A model generated the notes under the pieces. The model searched no databases, was not told the origin of the DNA, and saw only the letters and a program-made list of their open reading frames with translations. A program made the translations under genes and the position numbers. A stretch of DNA of 64,000 nt from Levilactobacillus yonginensis (GTDB lineage Bacteria; Bacillota; Bacilli; Lactobacillales; Lactobacillaceae), in the NCBI RefSeq assembly GCF_964065165.1, contig NZ_OZ061549.1, positions 1,488,001 to 1,552,000 of the forward strand, written 5' to 3'. Below, piece after piece: positions 1 through 7,929 of the stretch. Position 1 is the stretch's first letter. Each line of letters starts with the position of its first letter.

Positions 1-33
1 TATTTTAATCGTCGCTATTTATGGGCCAATCCT

Positions 34-1299
34 TTAAGCTAAGGCACTCGTAACCGGCGTAACCAACGCTTTAAGCAACTGATCCGTAGTCTGCTTGCTG
101 TGGAACACGACGCGATCCGCAAACAGCGTCGCGGTCTGCTGGGCCTTGTACACAATCTGTTGCTTGGCTCCAGTGGTTGCATCGGTGACGGTCGCCTGGG
201 CAACCGGATCGCCGGCATCGACCATCCCGCTGCTCAACTGAGCTGGTGTCAATTTTGTCTCCACCTTGGTGCTCAAATTAGCCGCCTTCTCTTGGTACCA
301 AACGCCCGCCTGACTGATGATCGGCGCCGCTGTAACCTTGGTTTCTAAACCATTAGCCAGTGACACTGACTGGTTTGCCAACGGCGTGGTCTCTAACTGG
401 TACATTTCTTTCGTCTGCTTGATTAACTTGTTCATCGCGGAAAAGGTCGTGTCGCCACCGATAATGGTCGCAATCATTCGCTGACCATTGACCTTGTACG
501 AAGCGGTATAACACAGCTTGGCACTCTCCGTAAAACCAGTCTTCAAGCCATCGATTTGGCTTTCCTTCTTATAATGGCTCTTACCCTTTAAACAACCATT
601 TTCATTATAAATGGTGGTGCCATTGATTTTGGCTTCAGTCTGATTCGACATCTGCGTAATCTCGGGGTCCGCAGCCAACAAATGCTGGGCGACCAACGTG
701 ATCGCCTTAGCGGAAACTAAATTTTCTTCCTTCTTGCCAGTATTGGGGAGAACCAAGTTGTAATCCTTCAAATCTCCGTTATCTAACCCAGAAGAGCTAA
801 TGAAATGGGCCTCGATGCCCCAGTCCGCGCTCTGTTGATTCATCAGGGCGACAAATTTAGCATTATTGCCGGCCACGTACTCTCCTAAGGCTGTTGCGGC
901 ACTGTTCGATGAAGCAATCATGGCCGCAGCCACCAACTGTTTCACCGTAAACTTCTCCCCGGTCTTCATCCGTAGAGAGGAGAATTCATAGCTGTGACTC
1001 AGCTTTAAGAGGTCGTTGCTCATTGGCACATCATCGTTCCAACCAATCTTGCCATCATTGATGGCCTTAACCGTCAGATAAACAGTCAGTAATTTTGAAA
1101 GTGACGCGATTGGGTATTTCTTATCCGCATTTTGTTGGTAGAGTACCTGGCCACTCTGGGCGTCCATGACGAACGCAGCCCGGGCTGGGACCTTAGAAAC
1201 GGTCTTTGTGGCCGCATTTGCGGTCACACCACCACCCAAGCCAATTACGGTCAGGCCAACGATAGCGGCCTGCCATAACCAGCGTTTAAATTTTTGCAC
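34..1299 (-). CDS. dacA: D-alanyl-D-alanine carboxypeptidase (PBP5/DacA family)
   Basis: Serine DD-carboxypeptidase that trims the terminal D-Ala of peptidoglycan pentapeptides outside the membrane. The 421-residue product opens with a signal peptide (KFKRW, hydrophobic stretch, then ANAAT). It carries the three penicillin-binding motifs: SLSK near residue 66, SSN near 130 and KTG (GLKTGFTES) near 255, followed by a beta-rich C-terminal region as in PBP5. I chose the GTG at 1299 because an AAAGGAG lies about 11 nt upstream; a TTG at 1320 would place that ribosome site inside the gene. It is monocistronic and divergent from copY. Family assignment is secure; the exact paralogue is inferred. 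Confidence 0.93.
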   Translation of the reverse strand: MQKFKRWLWQAAIVGLTVIGLGGGVTANAATKTVSKVPARAAFVMDAQSGQVLYQQNADKKYPIASLSKLLTVYLTVKAINDGKIGWNDDVPMSNDLLKLSHSYEFSSLRMKTGEKFTVKQLVAAAMIASSNSAATALGEYVAGNNAKFVALMNQQSADWGIEAHFISSSGLDNGDLKDYNLVLPNTGKKEENLVSAKAITLVAQHLLAADPEITQMSNQTEAKINGTTIYNENGCLKGKSHYKKESQIDGLKTGFTESAKLCYTASYKVNGQRMIATIIGGDTTFSAMNKLIKQTKEMYQLETTPLANQSVSLANGLETKVTAAPIISQAGVWYQEKAANLSTKVETKLTPAQLSSGMVDAGDPVAQATVTDATTGAKQQIVYKAQQTATLFADRVVFHSKQTTDQLLKALVTPVTSALA

Positions 1300-1451
1300 G
1301 AGCGTAAACGCTCCTTTCAAGATAGTAAGTTGTATATATTATACAGAAAGTTTGGGCCCATGGGGTGACAAACCGCAATCTTGCCCAAATTTTAACCTAT
1401 TAAAAATGTATTTGTAAAAAAAGTTGGCCATAACCCTTGACCATTTGTGTT

Positions 1452-1493
1452 TACAGTTGTAAACTAAACTCATTAATTAAGATTACAATTGTA
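1452..1493 (+). promoter_or_regulatory. Two cop boxes (CopY operators)
   Basis: Two copies of the CopY operator TACANNTGTA are present: TACAGTTGTA at 1452-1461 and TACAATTGTA at 1484-1493, starting 32 bp apart, just upstream of copY. In Enterococcus and Lactococcus such paired boxes bind the zinc form of CopY and are released when copper displaces zinc. This layout predicts autoregulation of copYB. Confidence 0.9.
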
Positions 1494-1512
1494 AACGAAA
1501 GGAGTTGTATCT

Positions 1513-1956
1513 ATGGCAGCCACAGAAGTAGCAGTCACCATTTCCGACGCAGAATGGCGGGTCATGCGGATCGTTTGGACCCTCGGTCAAGCCGATAGCC
1601 GGACCATCATTGATTTATTAGAGCAACAACACGACTGGAAAGCGGCCACCATCAAAACCTTGATTGGCCGGTTGGTCAAGAAGGGCGCCTTGGCCACAGC
1701 CAAAGATGGACGCCAATTCATCTACACCCCGAACATTGACGAACAAACGGCAATGGACACGGCACTGCAGACTGAGCTCGATCAGATGTGTGCCATGCAC
1801 CGGGGAACTGCTCTAGCGCACGTGTTAGAGCAGACCGAACTGAGTCACAACGACGTTCAAGAATTACTGAACGTCCTGAATAAGAAATTAGCCACAGCGC
1901 CAGCTGAAGTTGCCTGTGACTGTCTACCTGAAAATTGCGAGAGGAGTTGTGAATAA
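1513..1956 (+). CDS. copY: CopY/TcrY-type copper-responsive repressor
   Basis: Winged-helix repressor of the MecI/BlaI/CopY family, 147 residues. The N-terminal half (WRVMRIVWTLG through VKKGAL) is the DNA-binding winged helix. The C-terminus ends in the metal-sensing cysteine cluster CDCLPENCERSC, the CxCx4CxxxC arrangement close to the CopY signature. The start ATG follows AAAGGAG. The stop overlaps the copB start by one base (TAATG), so translation is probably coupled. Two cop boxes lie immediately upstream. By family knowledge, it represses the operon when copper is low and is released when Cu(I) replaces Zn(II). Confidence 0.95.
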   Translation: MAATEVAVTISDAEWRVMRIVWTLGQADSRTIIDLLEQQHDWKAATIKTLIGRLVKKGALATAKDGRQFIYTPNIDEQTAMDTALQTELDQMCAMHRGTALAHVLEQTELSHNDVQELLNVLNKKLATAPAEVACDCLPENCERSCE

Positions 1957-4088
1957 TGAAAGAAACTGAGATGCACAACATGGACATGCACGACGACATG
2001 GCGGGCATGAACCATAGTCAAATGAACCACAGCCAAATGAACCACGATGAAATGGCCCACATGGACATGAGTAACATGGATATGAGCGACATGGATATGG
2101 ACATGGGCGACGGTCACATGATGCACATGGGTAACCTGAAGCGTAAGTTCTGGGTCTCCCTCATCCTCATGATTCCTGTGATTCTGATGTCCCCCATGAT
2201 GGGCGTTAAACTACCTTTCCAACTCATCTTCCCCGGTAGCGACTGGGTCGTTGCCGTGTTAGGTACCATCCTCTTCTTCTACGGTGGTGGTCCCTTCTTC
2301 AGTGGCGCCAAGGCTGAGCTTCAAATGAAGCAACCTGCCATGATGACCCTGATCAGTATGGGGGTCGGCGTAGCCTACATCTACAGCATCTACGCTGTGA
2401 TTGCCAACAACGTCTTCCACGTGACACCGATGGTCAACAATTTCTTCTGGGAACTCTCCACCTTGATCGTCATCATGTTGTTGGGTCACTGGATTGAAAT
2501 GAACACGGTCATGAACGCTGGTTCCGCCGTGGACGCTCTGGGAAAATTACTTCCGCAAGAAGCCCACGTCGTCGACGAGCAAGGTAATCTAACCGACGTT
2601 AACCTAAGCGACTTACAAGTTGGCCAAACGGTCTCCGTCCGGGCTGGTGAACAAATCCCAGCCGATGCCGAGATTATTTCCGGGGCTTCCGACGTCAACG
2701 AATCACTGGTAACTGGTGAATCCAAGGCCGTTAAGAAGGCTGCTGGTGACAGTGTTATCGGTGGGTCCGTCAACGGTACGGGAACCTTTACCGCGAAAGT
2801 CACGGGAACTGGGGACTCCGGTTACCTAGCGCAAGTTATGAAACTGATCAACGACGCCAAGAGCGCCAAATCTGATTCAGAAAATCTGGCCGACCGGGTC
2901 GCGGGCTGGTTATTCTACGCCGCCCTCTTTGTTGGGATTCTGTCCTTCATCATCTGGCTGACTGTGGCCAACTTGGCCGTGGCCTTGCCAGTGGCCGTCG
3001 CCGTCTTCGTCATTGCCTGCCCCCACGCTTTGGGCCTAGCTGTACCCCTGGTTGTGTCCCGGAGTACCGCAATTGCCGCCCAAAACGGCTTATTGATCCG
3101 TAACCGGAATGCCATGGAACAGGTTAACCACTTGAAGTTTGCTTTGATGGACAAGACGGGAACGTTGACTATGGGTGAATTTAAAGTTAATCACCTGGTC
3201 AGCTTCGACAACCAACGCTCTGAAGACGACGTGCTGAGTCTGATGGCTAGTCTAGAAAAAGGCTCTAGCCACCCCCTTGCCACCGGAATCTTAACTGCTG
3301 CAACGACCAAAAACTTAAGCTTCACAACCGCTAGTGACACCCACCAAGAGACTGGGTTGGGCCAATTCGGAACGGTTGCGAACACCACTTACGGGGTCGT
3401 GTCCGTGAACTACTTGGAACAAAACAACTTAAACTACGACCGTGACCAATTTAGCCAATTTGCTGCTGAAGGAAACTCCATCAGTTATTTGGTTGCTGGC
3501 AAGCAGGTCTTAGGGTTAGTCGCTCAGGGTGACCAAATCAAGCCCGCCGCTAAGATGCTGGTAACCGCCCTCAAGAGACAAGGGATTACGCCCGTTATGC
3601 TGACTGGGGATAACCAAGAAACGGCAAACAAAGTGGCTGCTTCCGTTGGTATTGACGACGTCCAAGCCCGCTTGCTACCAGAAGACAAGGAACGCCTGGT
3701 TCAGAAGTACCAAGAAACTGGGAAGGTCCTCTTCATTGGGGACGGGGTCAACGATGCACCTAGTCTGACCCGGGCCGACATTGGGATGGCAATTGGTTCT
3801 GGGACCGACGTGGCCCTTGAATCCGCCGACATCATCCTAGTTTCCAGTGACCCGGCCGACGTGATCCAGTTCTTGGACCTCGCTCGCGCAACGCAACGGA
3901 AGATGACCGAGAACCTCTGGTGGGGTGCTGGGTACAACCTGATCGCCATTCCACTGGCAGCCGGCGTCTTAGCTCCCATTGGCTTCATGTTGAACCCCAT
4001 GGTTGGGGCAATCATCATGTCCTTCAGTACCATCATCGTAGCCATCAACGCCATGACGTTACGGATTAAGAACGTTCCTGCTGAATAG
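1956..4088 (+). CDS. copB: Copper-exporting P1B-type ATPase (CopB class)
   Basis: 710-residue heavy-metal ATPase. It has the TGES actuator motif, the CPH intramembrane metal motif near residues 355-357 (the CopB hallmark, rather than CPC of CopA), the phosphorylation motif DKTGT near 399, and GDGVND near 596. Residues 1-54 form a dense His/Met/Asp tail with repeated MNHSQ and DMDM units in place of a CxxC domain, consistent with periplasm-like or cytosolic metal capture in CopB/CopA-Ag families. It is the second gene of the copY operon. Family knowledge points to Cu(I) or Ag(I) export; substrate preference cannot be read from sequence alone. No copZ chaperone gene is adjacent. Confidence 0.93.
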   Translation: MKETEMHNMDMHDDMAGMNHSQMNHSQMNHDEMAHMDMSNMDMSDMDMDMGDGHMMHMGNLKRKFWVSLILMIPVILMSPMMGVKLPFQLIFPGSDWVVAVLGTILFFYGGGPFFSGAKAELQMKQPAMMTLISMGVGVAYIYSIYAVIANNVFHVTPMVNNFFWELSTLIVIMLLGHWIEMNTVMNAGSAVDALGKLLPQEAHVVDEQGNLTDVNLSDLQVGQTVSVRAGEQIPADAEIISGASDVNESLVTGESKAVKKAAGDSVIGGSVNGTGTFTAKVTGTGDSGYLAQVMKLINDAKSAKSDSENLADRVAGWLFYAALFVGILSFIIWLTVANLAVALPVAVAVFVIACPHALGLAVPLVVSRSTAIAAQNGLLIRNRNAMEQVNHLKFALMDKTGTLTMGEFKVNHLVSFDNQRSEDDVLSLMASLEKGSSHPLATGILTAATTKNLSFTTASDTHQETGLGQFGTVANTTYGVVSVNYLEQNNLNYDRDQFSQFAAEGNSISYLVAGKQVLGLVAQGDQIKPAAKMLVTALKRQGITPVMLTGDNQETANKVAASVGIDDVQARLLPEDKERLVQKYQETGKVLFIGDGVNDAPSLTRADIGMAIGSGTDVALESADIILVSSDPADVIQFLDLARATQRKMTENLWWGAGYNLIAIPLAAGVLAPIGFMLNPMVGAIIMSFSTIIVAINAMTLRIKNVPAE

Positions 4089-4114
4089 CGGACCTTATGG
4101 GATTTGCGGAATTT

Positions 4115-4309
4115 GCCGTCTCCGGTCGTCAGGAGGCCGCCTGCTGTGGGGACCGGAGCAAGCCTGAGAGCGGTCTTGCTCCTCGACTTGACGCCTTGGT
4201 AAAACCCACCAAGGCGTCAAGCTCGTCCCACGCTATAAGTTGGCTAAAAACCGCCAACTAACACCGTTGTCACAGCTGGTGTCCTCCTGACAACCTGCAG
4301 CTAGGTTAC
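4115..4309 (-). repeat. Cloverleaf intergenic repeat, copy A
   Basis: Member of a repeat family with complementary end arms and three internal hairpins. In its own orientation it reads arm, a GTTGGC hairpin, the GGGACGAGCTTG/CAAGTCGAG hairpin, the GACCGC/GCGGT hairpin, then GGTCCCCACAGC and the second arm (CCTCCTGAC pairs with GTCAGGAGG). It lies directly downstream of copB. Confidence 0.85.
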
Positions 4310-4374
4310 AGATTCTACAAAATTTTAGACCCACTTTCCCTTTCCTAATCATTAATCATTTAAATGGCCCAGAT

Positions 4375-4425
4375 AAAGAGCACTGAATTCATCTCCAATT
4401 GTGGAGGTGAATTCAGTGCTCTTTT
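4375..4425. terminator. Bidirectional intrinsic terminator between copB and the EamA gene
   Basis: A near-perfect hairpin with arms AAAGAGCACTGAATTCA and TGAATTCAGTGCTCTTT and CTCCA/TGGAG inside, flanked by A and T runs. It lies between two convergent genes and can serve both. Confidence 0.9.
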
Positions 4426-4434
4426 AAGATCTAT

Positions 4435-5367
4435 TTAGGTCGTACTGCGACGACGGTGAAAAAAGTTTACCAGTTTCCGACTGTTCATCGATAAGATCAT
4501 AACGGCCAGGATAATCAGCGTCCCACCAACCAAATCAAAACCTGTTAGCTGAACACTCAGGAAAATAACCGAGAAGACCGTTGCCGCCAGCGGTTCAAAG
4601 GCGTCCAACAATGTGGCCGTTGTCGGTAAGATGTAAGCCAAGCTGTGAGCGAACATTTGGAAGGGAATGACCGTCCCGAAGACGATGATGATGGCCACTA
4701 ACGTCCATTCAGTAGCTGTGACGGTCGTGTGGAATTGCCAAACGGGTTTAACAAAGTTCAGTGACAATCCCGCAATTAACAGGCCCCACCCCGTGACGGA
4801 TAAGGAACCATACGTTGAGAACAGTGGTCGTGGCAGCAACGTGTTGGTTGCCACCCCGATTGCTGACAGGAACCCCCAGAACAGGACGACCGGCGAGATG
4901 GCTAACGCATTGACGTGGCCGTGCGTCACAATCAAAAAGGTCCCGACAAAGGCAATGACCATCCCCACACTCTCTGGCCGGGTCGGCTTTGTGTGTTTGA
5001 ACAAGAAGTAGTAGATACTGATGATGAACGGTCCTAAGAACTGAATGATGGTGGCAATTGGGGCGTTCCCAAATTTAACCGCTTCAAAATAACACAACTG
5101 AACGGGAACCATCCCCAACAAGCCGTAACTAACGATTCGACCAGCCGTGTTTTTGTGCTGCCACAGCCGCATGGGCTTAGCACCAATCAGCTGAGCAATG
5201 ATCAGCAGAACGATTCCCGCCGTGGTCATCCGTACTTCTGACAGCCAAAGTGCGGTTACGTGTGTGTTTAGGGTAAACAGACTGCTCGCGACCACCCCAG
5301 AAATCCCCCACATCATGCAGGCTAGACTGGCTAGCAATACCCCTCTTAAATGATGTTGTCCCGTCAT
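4435..5367 (-). CDS. EamA-family (drug/metabolite superfamily) transporter
   Basis: 310-residue polytopic membrane protein with about ten hydrophobic helices arranged as two EamA halves. The first half starts near GVLLASLACMMWG and the second near VVLFWGFLSAIGV. A basic C-terminal tail (RKLVNFFHRRR) is probably cytosolic. The ATG follows GGAGGAACGGTC. DMT carriers move amino acids, nucleosides or drugs; nothing in the sequence or neighbourhood fixes the substrate. It is monocistronic, with the shared terminator just beyond its stop. Confidence 0.85.
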   Translation of the reverse strand: MTGQHHLRGVLLASLACMMWGISGVVASSLFTLNTHVTALWLSEVRMTTAGIVLLIIAQLIGAKPMRLWQHKNTAGRIVSYGLLGMVPVQLCYFEAVKFGNAPIATIIQFLGPFIISIYYFLFKHTKPTRPESVGMVIAFVGTFLIVTHGHVNALAISPVVLFWGFLSAIGVATNTLLPRPLFSTYGSLSVTGWGLLIAGLSLNFVKPVWQFHTTVTATEWTLVAIIIVFGTVIPFQMFAHSLAYILPTTATLLDAFEPLAATVFSVIFLSVQLTGFDLVGGTLIILAVMILSMNSRKLVNFFHRRRSTT

Positions 5368-5408
5368 GACCGTTCCTCCTTGAATTTATGTATACTTTAT
5401 CTTGAAAT

Positions 5409-5594
5409 GTAGCCGTCTCCGGTCGACAGGAACTCCACCCTGTGAGGCAGACCTGGGGCCTAAGAATCGGTCCCCAGGGCGACTTAAAGCCTCAAAGAAC
5501 GAGTCTTCAAGTTCGGCCAGTCCTCTAAGTCCGGAATTCCACCAGACTAAGACGACATCCACTGGGTTACGTCCCTGTCGACCTGCGACTACCT
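5409..5594 (-). repeat. Cloverleaf intergenic repeat, copy B (diverged)
   Basis: Outer arms GTAGCCGTC..GGTCGACAGG and CCTGTCGACC..GACTAC are complementary. Internal hairpins are recognisable (GGGGCC..GGTCCCC; ACTTAAAGCC..CTTCAAGT), but the core has drifted from the consensus. Confidence 0.75.
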
Positions 5595-5722
5595 TACGTT
5601 CAAGTAATCAATCTATTAATTTGTTTTTATTTTAAATATCTTAATCATAAATCACATTTTTATTGATAATGATTAATGACACATATAGTTTTTCGTCTCG
5701 TAGAACTCATAAGACACTATCA

Positions 5723-5912
5723 TAGCCGGCGGTTGCCAAGGATGGGGTCCGCCGTGTCGCTGGTATTGGACCGAGTGATTTGCTCGGGGCAACACCAGGG
5801 GACGTGTTTCAAGACCCACACGATTTTTAGTGGGGCTTAAAACCGAGCCGGAAGCCCGCTCTTTGGCTGAAGGCGGCCCCACAGCGGGCCCTATCCTTGA
5901 CGGCCGCAGGCG
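5723..5912 (+). repeat. Cloverleaf intergenic repeat, copy C
   Basis: Opposite orientation to copy B and about 130 bp away. It keeps the order of arms and hairpins, with arm pairing CAAGGAT/ATCCTTG, the GGGGACGTGTTTCAAG element and the CCCCACAGC motif. The 5368-6030 gap holds copies B and C and no credible gene. Confidence 0.8.
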
Positions 5913-6030
5913 ACCTTAGTTCTGCGCCTGAATAACTAACCCAAAAAATTCCACAAAGACCATTATAACAAAGGTCAGACCCGTGACCAGCACGTTTCCG
6001 GAAAACTTAGCCGATTATCATTTTCTAGTC

Positions 6031-6062
6031 AAAAAGGGGACCGCCCAAATGACGGTCCCCTT
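6031..6062 (-). terminator. Terminator of the fusB-like gene
   Basis: Hairpin AAGGGGACCG/CGGTCCCCTT just beyond the stop, followed on the minus strand by a T-rich run. Confidence 0.85.
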
Positions 6063-6072
6063 AGCTCTATAC

Positions 6073-6720
6073 TTATCGTTTTGGTCGGACAATGCTTAAA
6101 AACTCGGCGAGTGCCTGTGGGTCAGTCAACTGACGGTTACACTGCGCGCTGTCGCGGCAAATATAGTTACCGTTACGCGTGTAGGTCCCCAGTCCCGACT
6201 TCTTGGTCGTCGACACAAACAACGAAACGTTCCCAATCGTCTGGCAAATGGCGCAAACACCCTTCACCACTTGGGGGGCGAGGTCACCTTGAATGCCAAT
6301 TAAGCGATCCTGGTACGGTGCTACCAGATACTTCTTCTGGCTGCCACCGTCGTTCCACCCTAGATAGGTCAGTTCGTGTAAGTTTAAGTCCGCCCACTCT
6401 GGCTGCTTAAGCTTCTTCACCTTACGAAACAGCTTACTCAGTTGCTTAATCGATAGCTCCGGAAAAGGTACGACTAAGGGTTCTAACGTCGGCAGTAGCT
6501 TGGCCGCTGCGTCCCGTGATAAACGATCTGGTTGTAACCGTCGCAAGAATTCCTGGCTAATTGGTTCCTCACTAGGAAGTAGTGGCGTAATGCGCTCCAA
6601 CGTCGTCGCCCGAACGGTATCCCGCATCCGTCGGTCGTTGATTGATAGGTAAGCACTGACCAGGTCATTGACCTGCTGGGTAATATAACTGTATTCATAG
6701 GTGGTAATTGTCGGTTTCAT
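6073..6720 (-). CDS. FusB-family elongation factor G-binding protein
   Basis: 215-residue two-domain protein of the FusB/FusC/FBP family. The N-terminal helical part (to about residue 85) precedes a C-terminal treble-clef zinc domain with C156-x2-C159 and C188-x5-C194. Members bind EF-G and release it from the ribosome, giving fusidic-acid protection in staphylococci; in lactobacilli the physiological role is less clear. The ATG is preceded by AAAGG, which forms part of a leader hairpin. A promoter, short leader ORF and four pairing segments upstream (6730-6900) suggest inducible translation. Family call is based on overall sequence pattern and the cysteine spacing. Confidence 0.85.
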   Translation of the reverse strand: MKPTITTYEYSYITQQVNDLVSAYLSINDRRMRDTVRATTLERITPLLPSEEPISQEFLRRLQPDRLSRDAAAKLLPTLEPLVVPFPELSIKQLSKLFRKVKKLKQPEWADLNLHELTYLGWNDGGSQKKYLVAPYQDRLIGIQGDLAPQVVKGVCAICQTIGNVSLFVSTTKKSGLGTYTRNGNYICRDSAQCNRQLTDPQALAEFLSIVRPKR

Positions 6721-6729
6721 TTTTTATTT

Positions 6730-6801
6730 CCTTTCAGATTCAAACCTGACACTTCTCTGAAAGGTTTTGCAGAAAAGTGTCGCTAACTAGCAGCACTTTT
6801 C
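6730..6801 (-). promoter_or_regulatory. Predicted translational attenuator of the fusB-like gene
   Basis: Four segments can pair in alternative ways on the minus-strand transcript. Segment 1 is GAAAAGTG (6801-6794), inside the leader ORF. Segment 2 is GACACTTTTCTG (6781-6770), and its CACTTTTC pairs perfectly with segment 1. Segment 3 is CAGAGAAGTGTC (6759-6748), forming a 12-bp stem with segment 2 (one G-U). The CCTTTCAG at 6764-6757 overlaps segment 3 and pairs perfectly with segment 4, CTGAAAGG (6737-6730), which contains the ribosome site. The 1:2 plus 3:4 fold hides the site; a ribosome stalled on segment 1 would allow 2:3 and expose it. Confidence 0.75.
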
Positions 6802-6834
6802 CGTACAAATAACGATGCCATCATCGTCGATCAT
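6783..6834 (-). CDS. Leader peptide ORF of the fusB-like gene (two overlapping candidates)
   Basis: Behind AAGGAG (6840-6835) two overlapping short frames exist. One starts at 6824 and reads MMASLFVRKSAAS, with a 10-nt gap from the ribosome site. The other starts at 6834 and reads MIDDDGIVICTEKCC, with AAGGAG touching the ATG. I favour the first. Either would place a translating ribosome over attenuator segment 1. A leader peptide in this position matches erm-type attenuators; expression is inferred. Confidence 0.55.
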
Positions 6835-6871
6835 CTCCTTGTCCTCAGCTTTGATAGCCGAAGTGCTAATA

Positions 6872-6900
6872 AGTATACAAAATATTTTCGTGGAAGGCAA
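6872..6900 (-). promoter_or_regulatory. Promoter of the fusB-like leader
   Basis: On the minus strand, -35 TTGCCT (6900-6895), a 17-bp spacer and -10 TATACT (6877-6872). Transcription would start near 6865 and give a leader of roughly 145 nt before the main ATG. Confidence 0.7.
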
Positions 6901-6939
6901 GCCGTCGTTATCGCCTGTATTGATTCCAGCAAAAAGGAC

Positions 6940-7023
6940 TCAGAACTGTCCGTTCCAAGCCCCTTGATACCGACCCAGCTCCCGAATCCGTGTCAGTAAC
7001 TGTTGATGGTAGTCGCTCGACAT
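6940..7023 (-). CDS. Possible 27-residue small protein
   Basis: ATG at 7023 preceded by AAGGAAATAACGGATA. The frame begins MSSDYHQQLL and ends GAWNGQF before a TGA, followed by a weak GGAC/GTCC hairpin and T run. It has a plausible amphipathic helix (LLTRIREL). It may be a real small protein or a gene remnant; I do not recognise it. Confidence 0.3.
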   Translation of the reverse strand: MSSDYHQQLLTRIRELGRYQGAWNGQF

Positions 7024-7195
7024 TATCCGTTATTTCCTTGTAAAAGCTGAGTATAAACCCAAGACATCCGAACTTAGCCGCATGCCTTTAACGTTATTTT
7101 ACCCAAAACCATCTACTAAGTGCCCGTCCCCCTTCCTGGTTGGCACAGTTAGAAAATTAAGCCCCACAACCTTGTTATCCTAATAAATGTACACG

Positions 7196-7225
7196 TTTAC
7201 AATTCATCCGGATAAATGCTATACT
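7196..7225 (+). promoter_or_regulatory. Promoter of the acetyltransferase gene
   Basis: TTTACA at 7196-7201, an 18-bp spacer and TATACT at 7220-7225, closely upstream of the ribosome site at about 7235. Confidence 0.6.
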
Positions 7226-7249
7226 AATGGGCAACAGGAGGTATCCCCA

Positions 7250-7831
7250 ATGAAAACTGAAAAAGAAAAATTTCTCGCTGGCGAGCCCTACAACATCATG
7301 GACCCCGAACTCGCCGCTGATGAGACCAAGGCACGACGACTCTGCAAGGAATTAAACGAGTTAGATGATACCGCCACTCAGGAAAAAGACTACATCATCC
7401 GCCAGCTCTTTGGTTCCGTCGGTGAACGTCCTTGCGTGCAACCCAACTTCCGCTGTGACTTTGGCTATAACATCCACGTCGGTGATGACTTCATGTGTAA
7501 CTATGACAACGTCATCTTGGACATCGCACCAGTTACCATTGGGGATCACTGCATGATGGCGCCCCACGTCCAAATCTACGCCGCCTACCATCCCCTTGAC
7601 CCAGCAGGTCGCGATGCCTTCATTGGCCTGGGCAAACCCGTCACGATTGGCGACCACGTCTGGATCGGTGGCGGTGCCGTTATCTTGCCCGGCGTCACCT
7701 TAGGCAATAACGTGGTCGTGGGGGCCAATTCCACGGTCACCAAGTCCTTCGGTGACAACGTGGTGATTGCCGGTAGCCCCGCCCGCGTGGTTCGTGAAAA
7801 CGTGCCAAATACTGATACCGCGGATATCTAG
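7250..7831 (+). CDS. Maltose/galactoside O-acetyltransferase family protein
   Basis: 193-residue left-handed beta-helix acetyltransferase of the LacA/Maa/NodL type. The N-terminal Mac domain (EKFLAGEPYNIMDPEL) precedes hexapeptide-repeat turns (PVTIGDHCMMAPHV, PVTIGDHVWIGGGAV) with the catalytic His in YAAYHPLDP and a closing GSPARVV. It would transfer acetyl from acetyl-CoA to a sugar hydroxyl. The ATG at 7250 follows AGGAGGTATCCCCA, so the longer frame from 7187 is rejected. Natural substrate is unknown, as is usual for this family. Confidence 0.9.
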   Translation: MKTEKEKFLAGEPYNIMDPELAADETKARRLCKELNELDDTATQEKDYIIRQLFGSVGERPCVQPNFRCDFGYNIHVGDDFMCNYDNVILDIAPVTIGDHCMMAPHVQIYAAYHPLDPAGRDAFIGLGKPVTIGDHVWIGGGAVILPGVTLGNNVVVGANSTVTKSFGDNVVIAGSPARVVRENVPNTDTADI

Positions 7832-7857
7832 AACATCCCTCACTAAAAAATAAAATT

Positions 7858-7914
7858 AAAAAAGTGTTCTCCGATTCATAAACAGACTGTCTATGAATCG
7901 GAGAACACTTTTTT
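7858..7914 (+). terminator. Terminator after the acetyltransferase
   Basis: Long perfect stem from AAAAAAGTGTTCTCCGATTC to its complement around an 11-nt loop, ending in a T run. The decayed IS30 begins 15 bp further on. Confidence 0.9.
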
Positions 7915-7929
7915 CAGTACAGTTGGCGT

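Noticed and set aside
1857..2126. His/Val-rich minus-strand open frame
   Set aside because: It is the antisense of the Met/His-rich copB start (CAT repeats read as His); no ribosome site.
5673..5882. 69-residue minus-strand open frame
   Set aside because: It lies inside repeat copy C and follows its hairpins; composition is that of the repeat, not of a protein.
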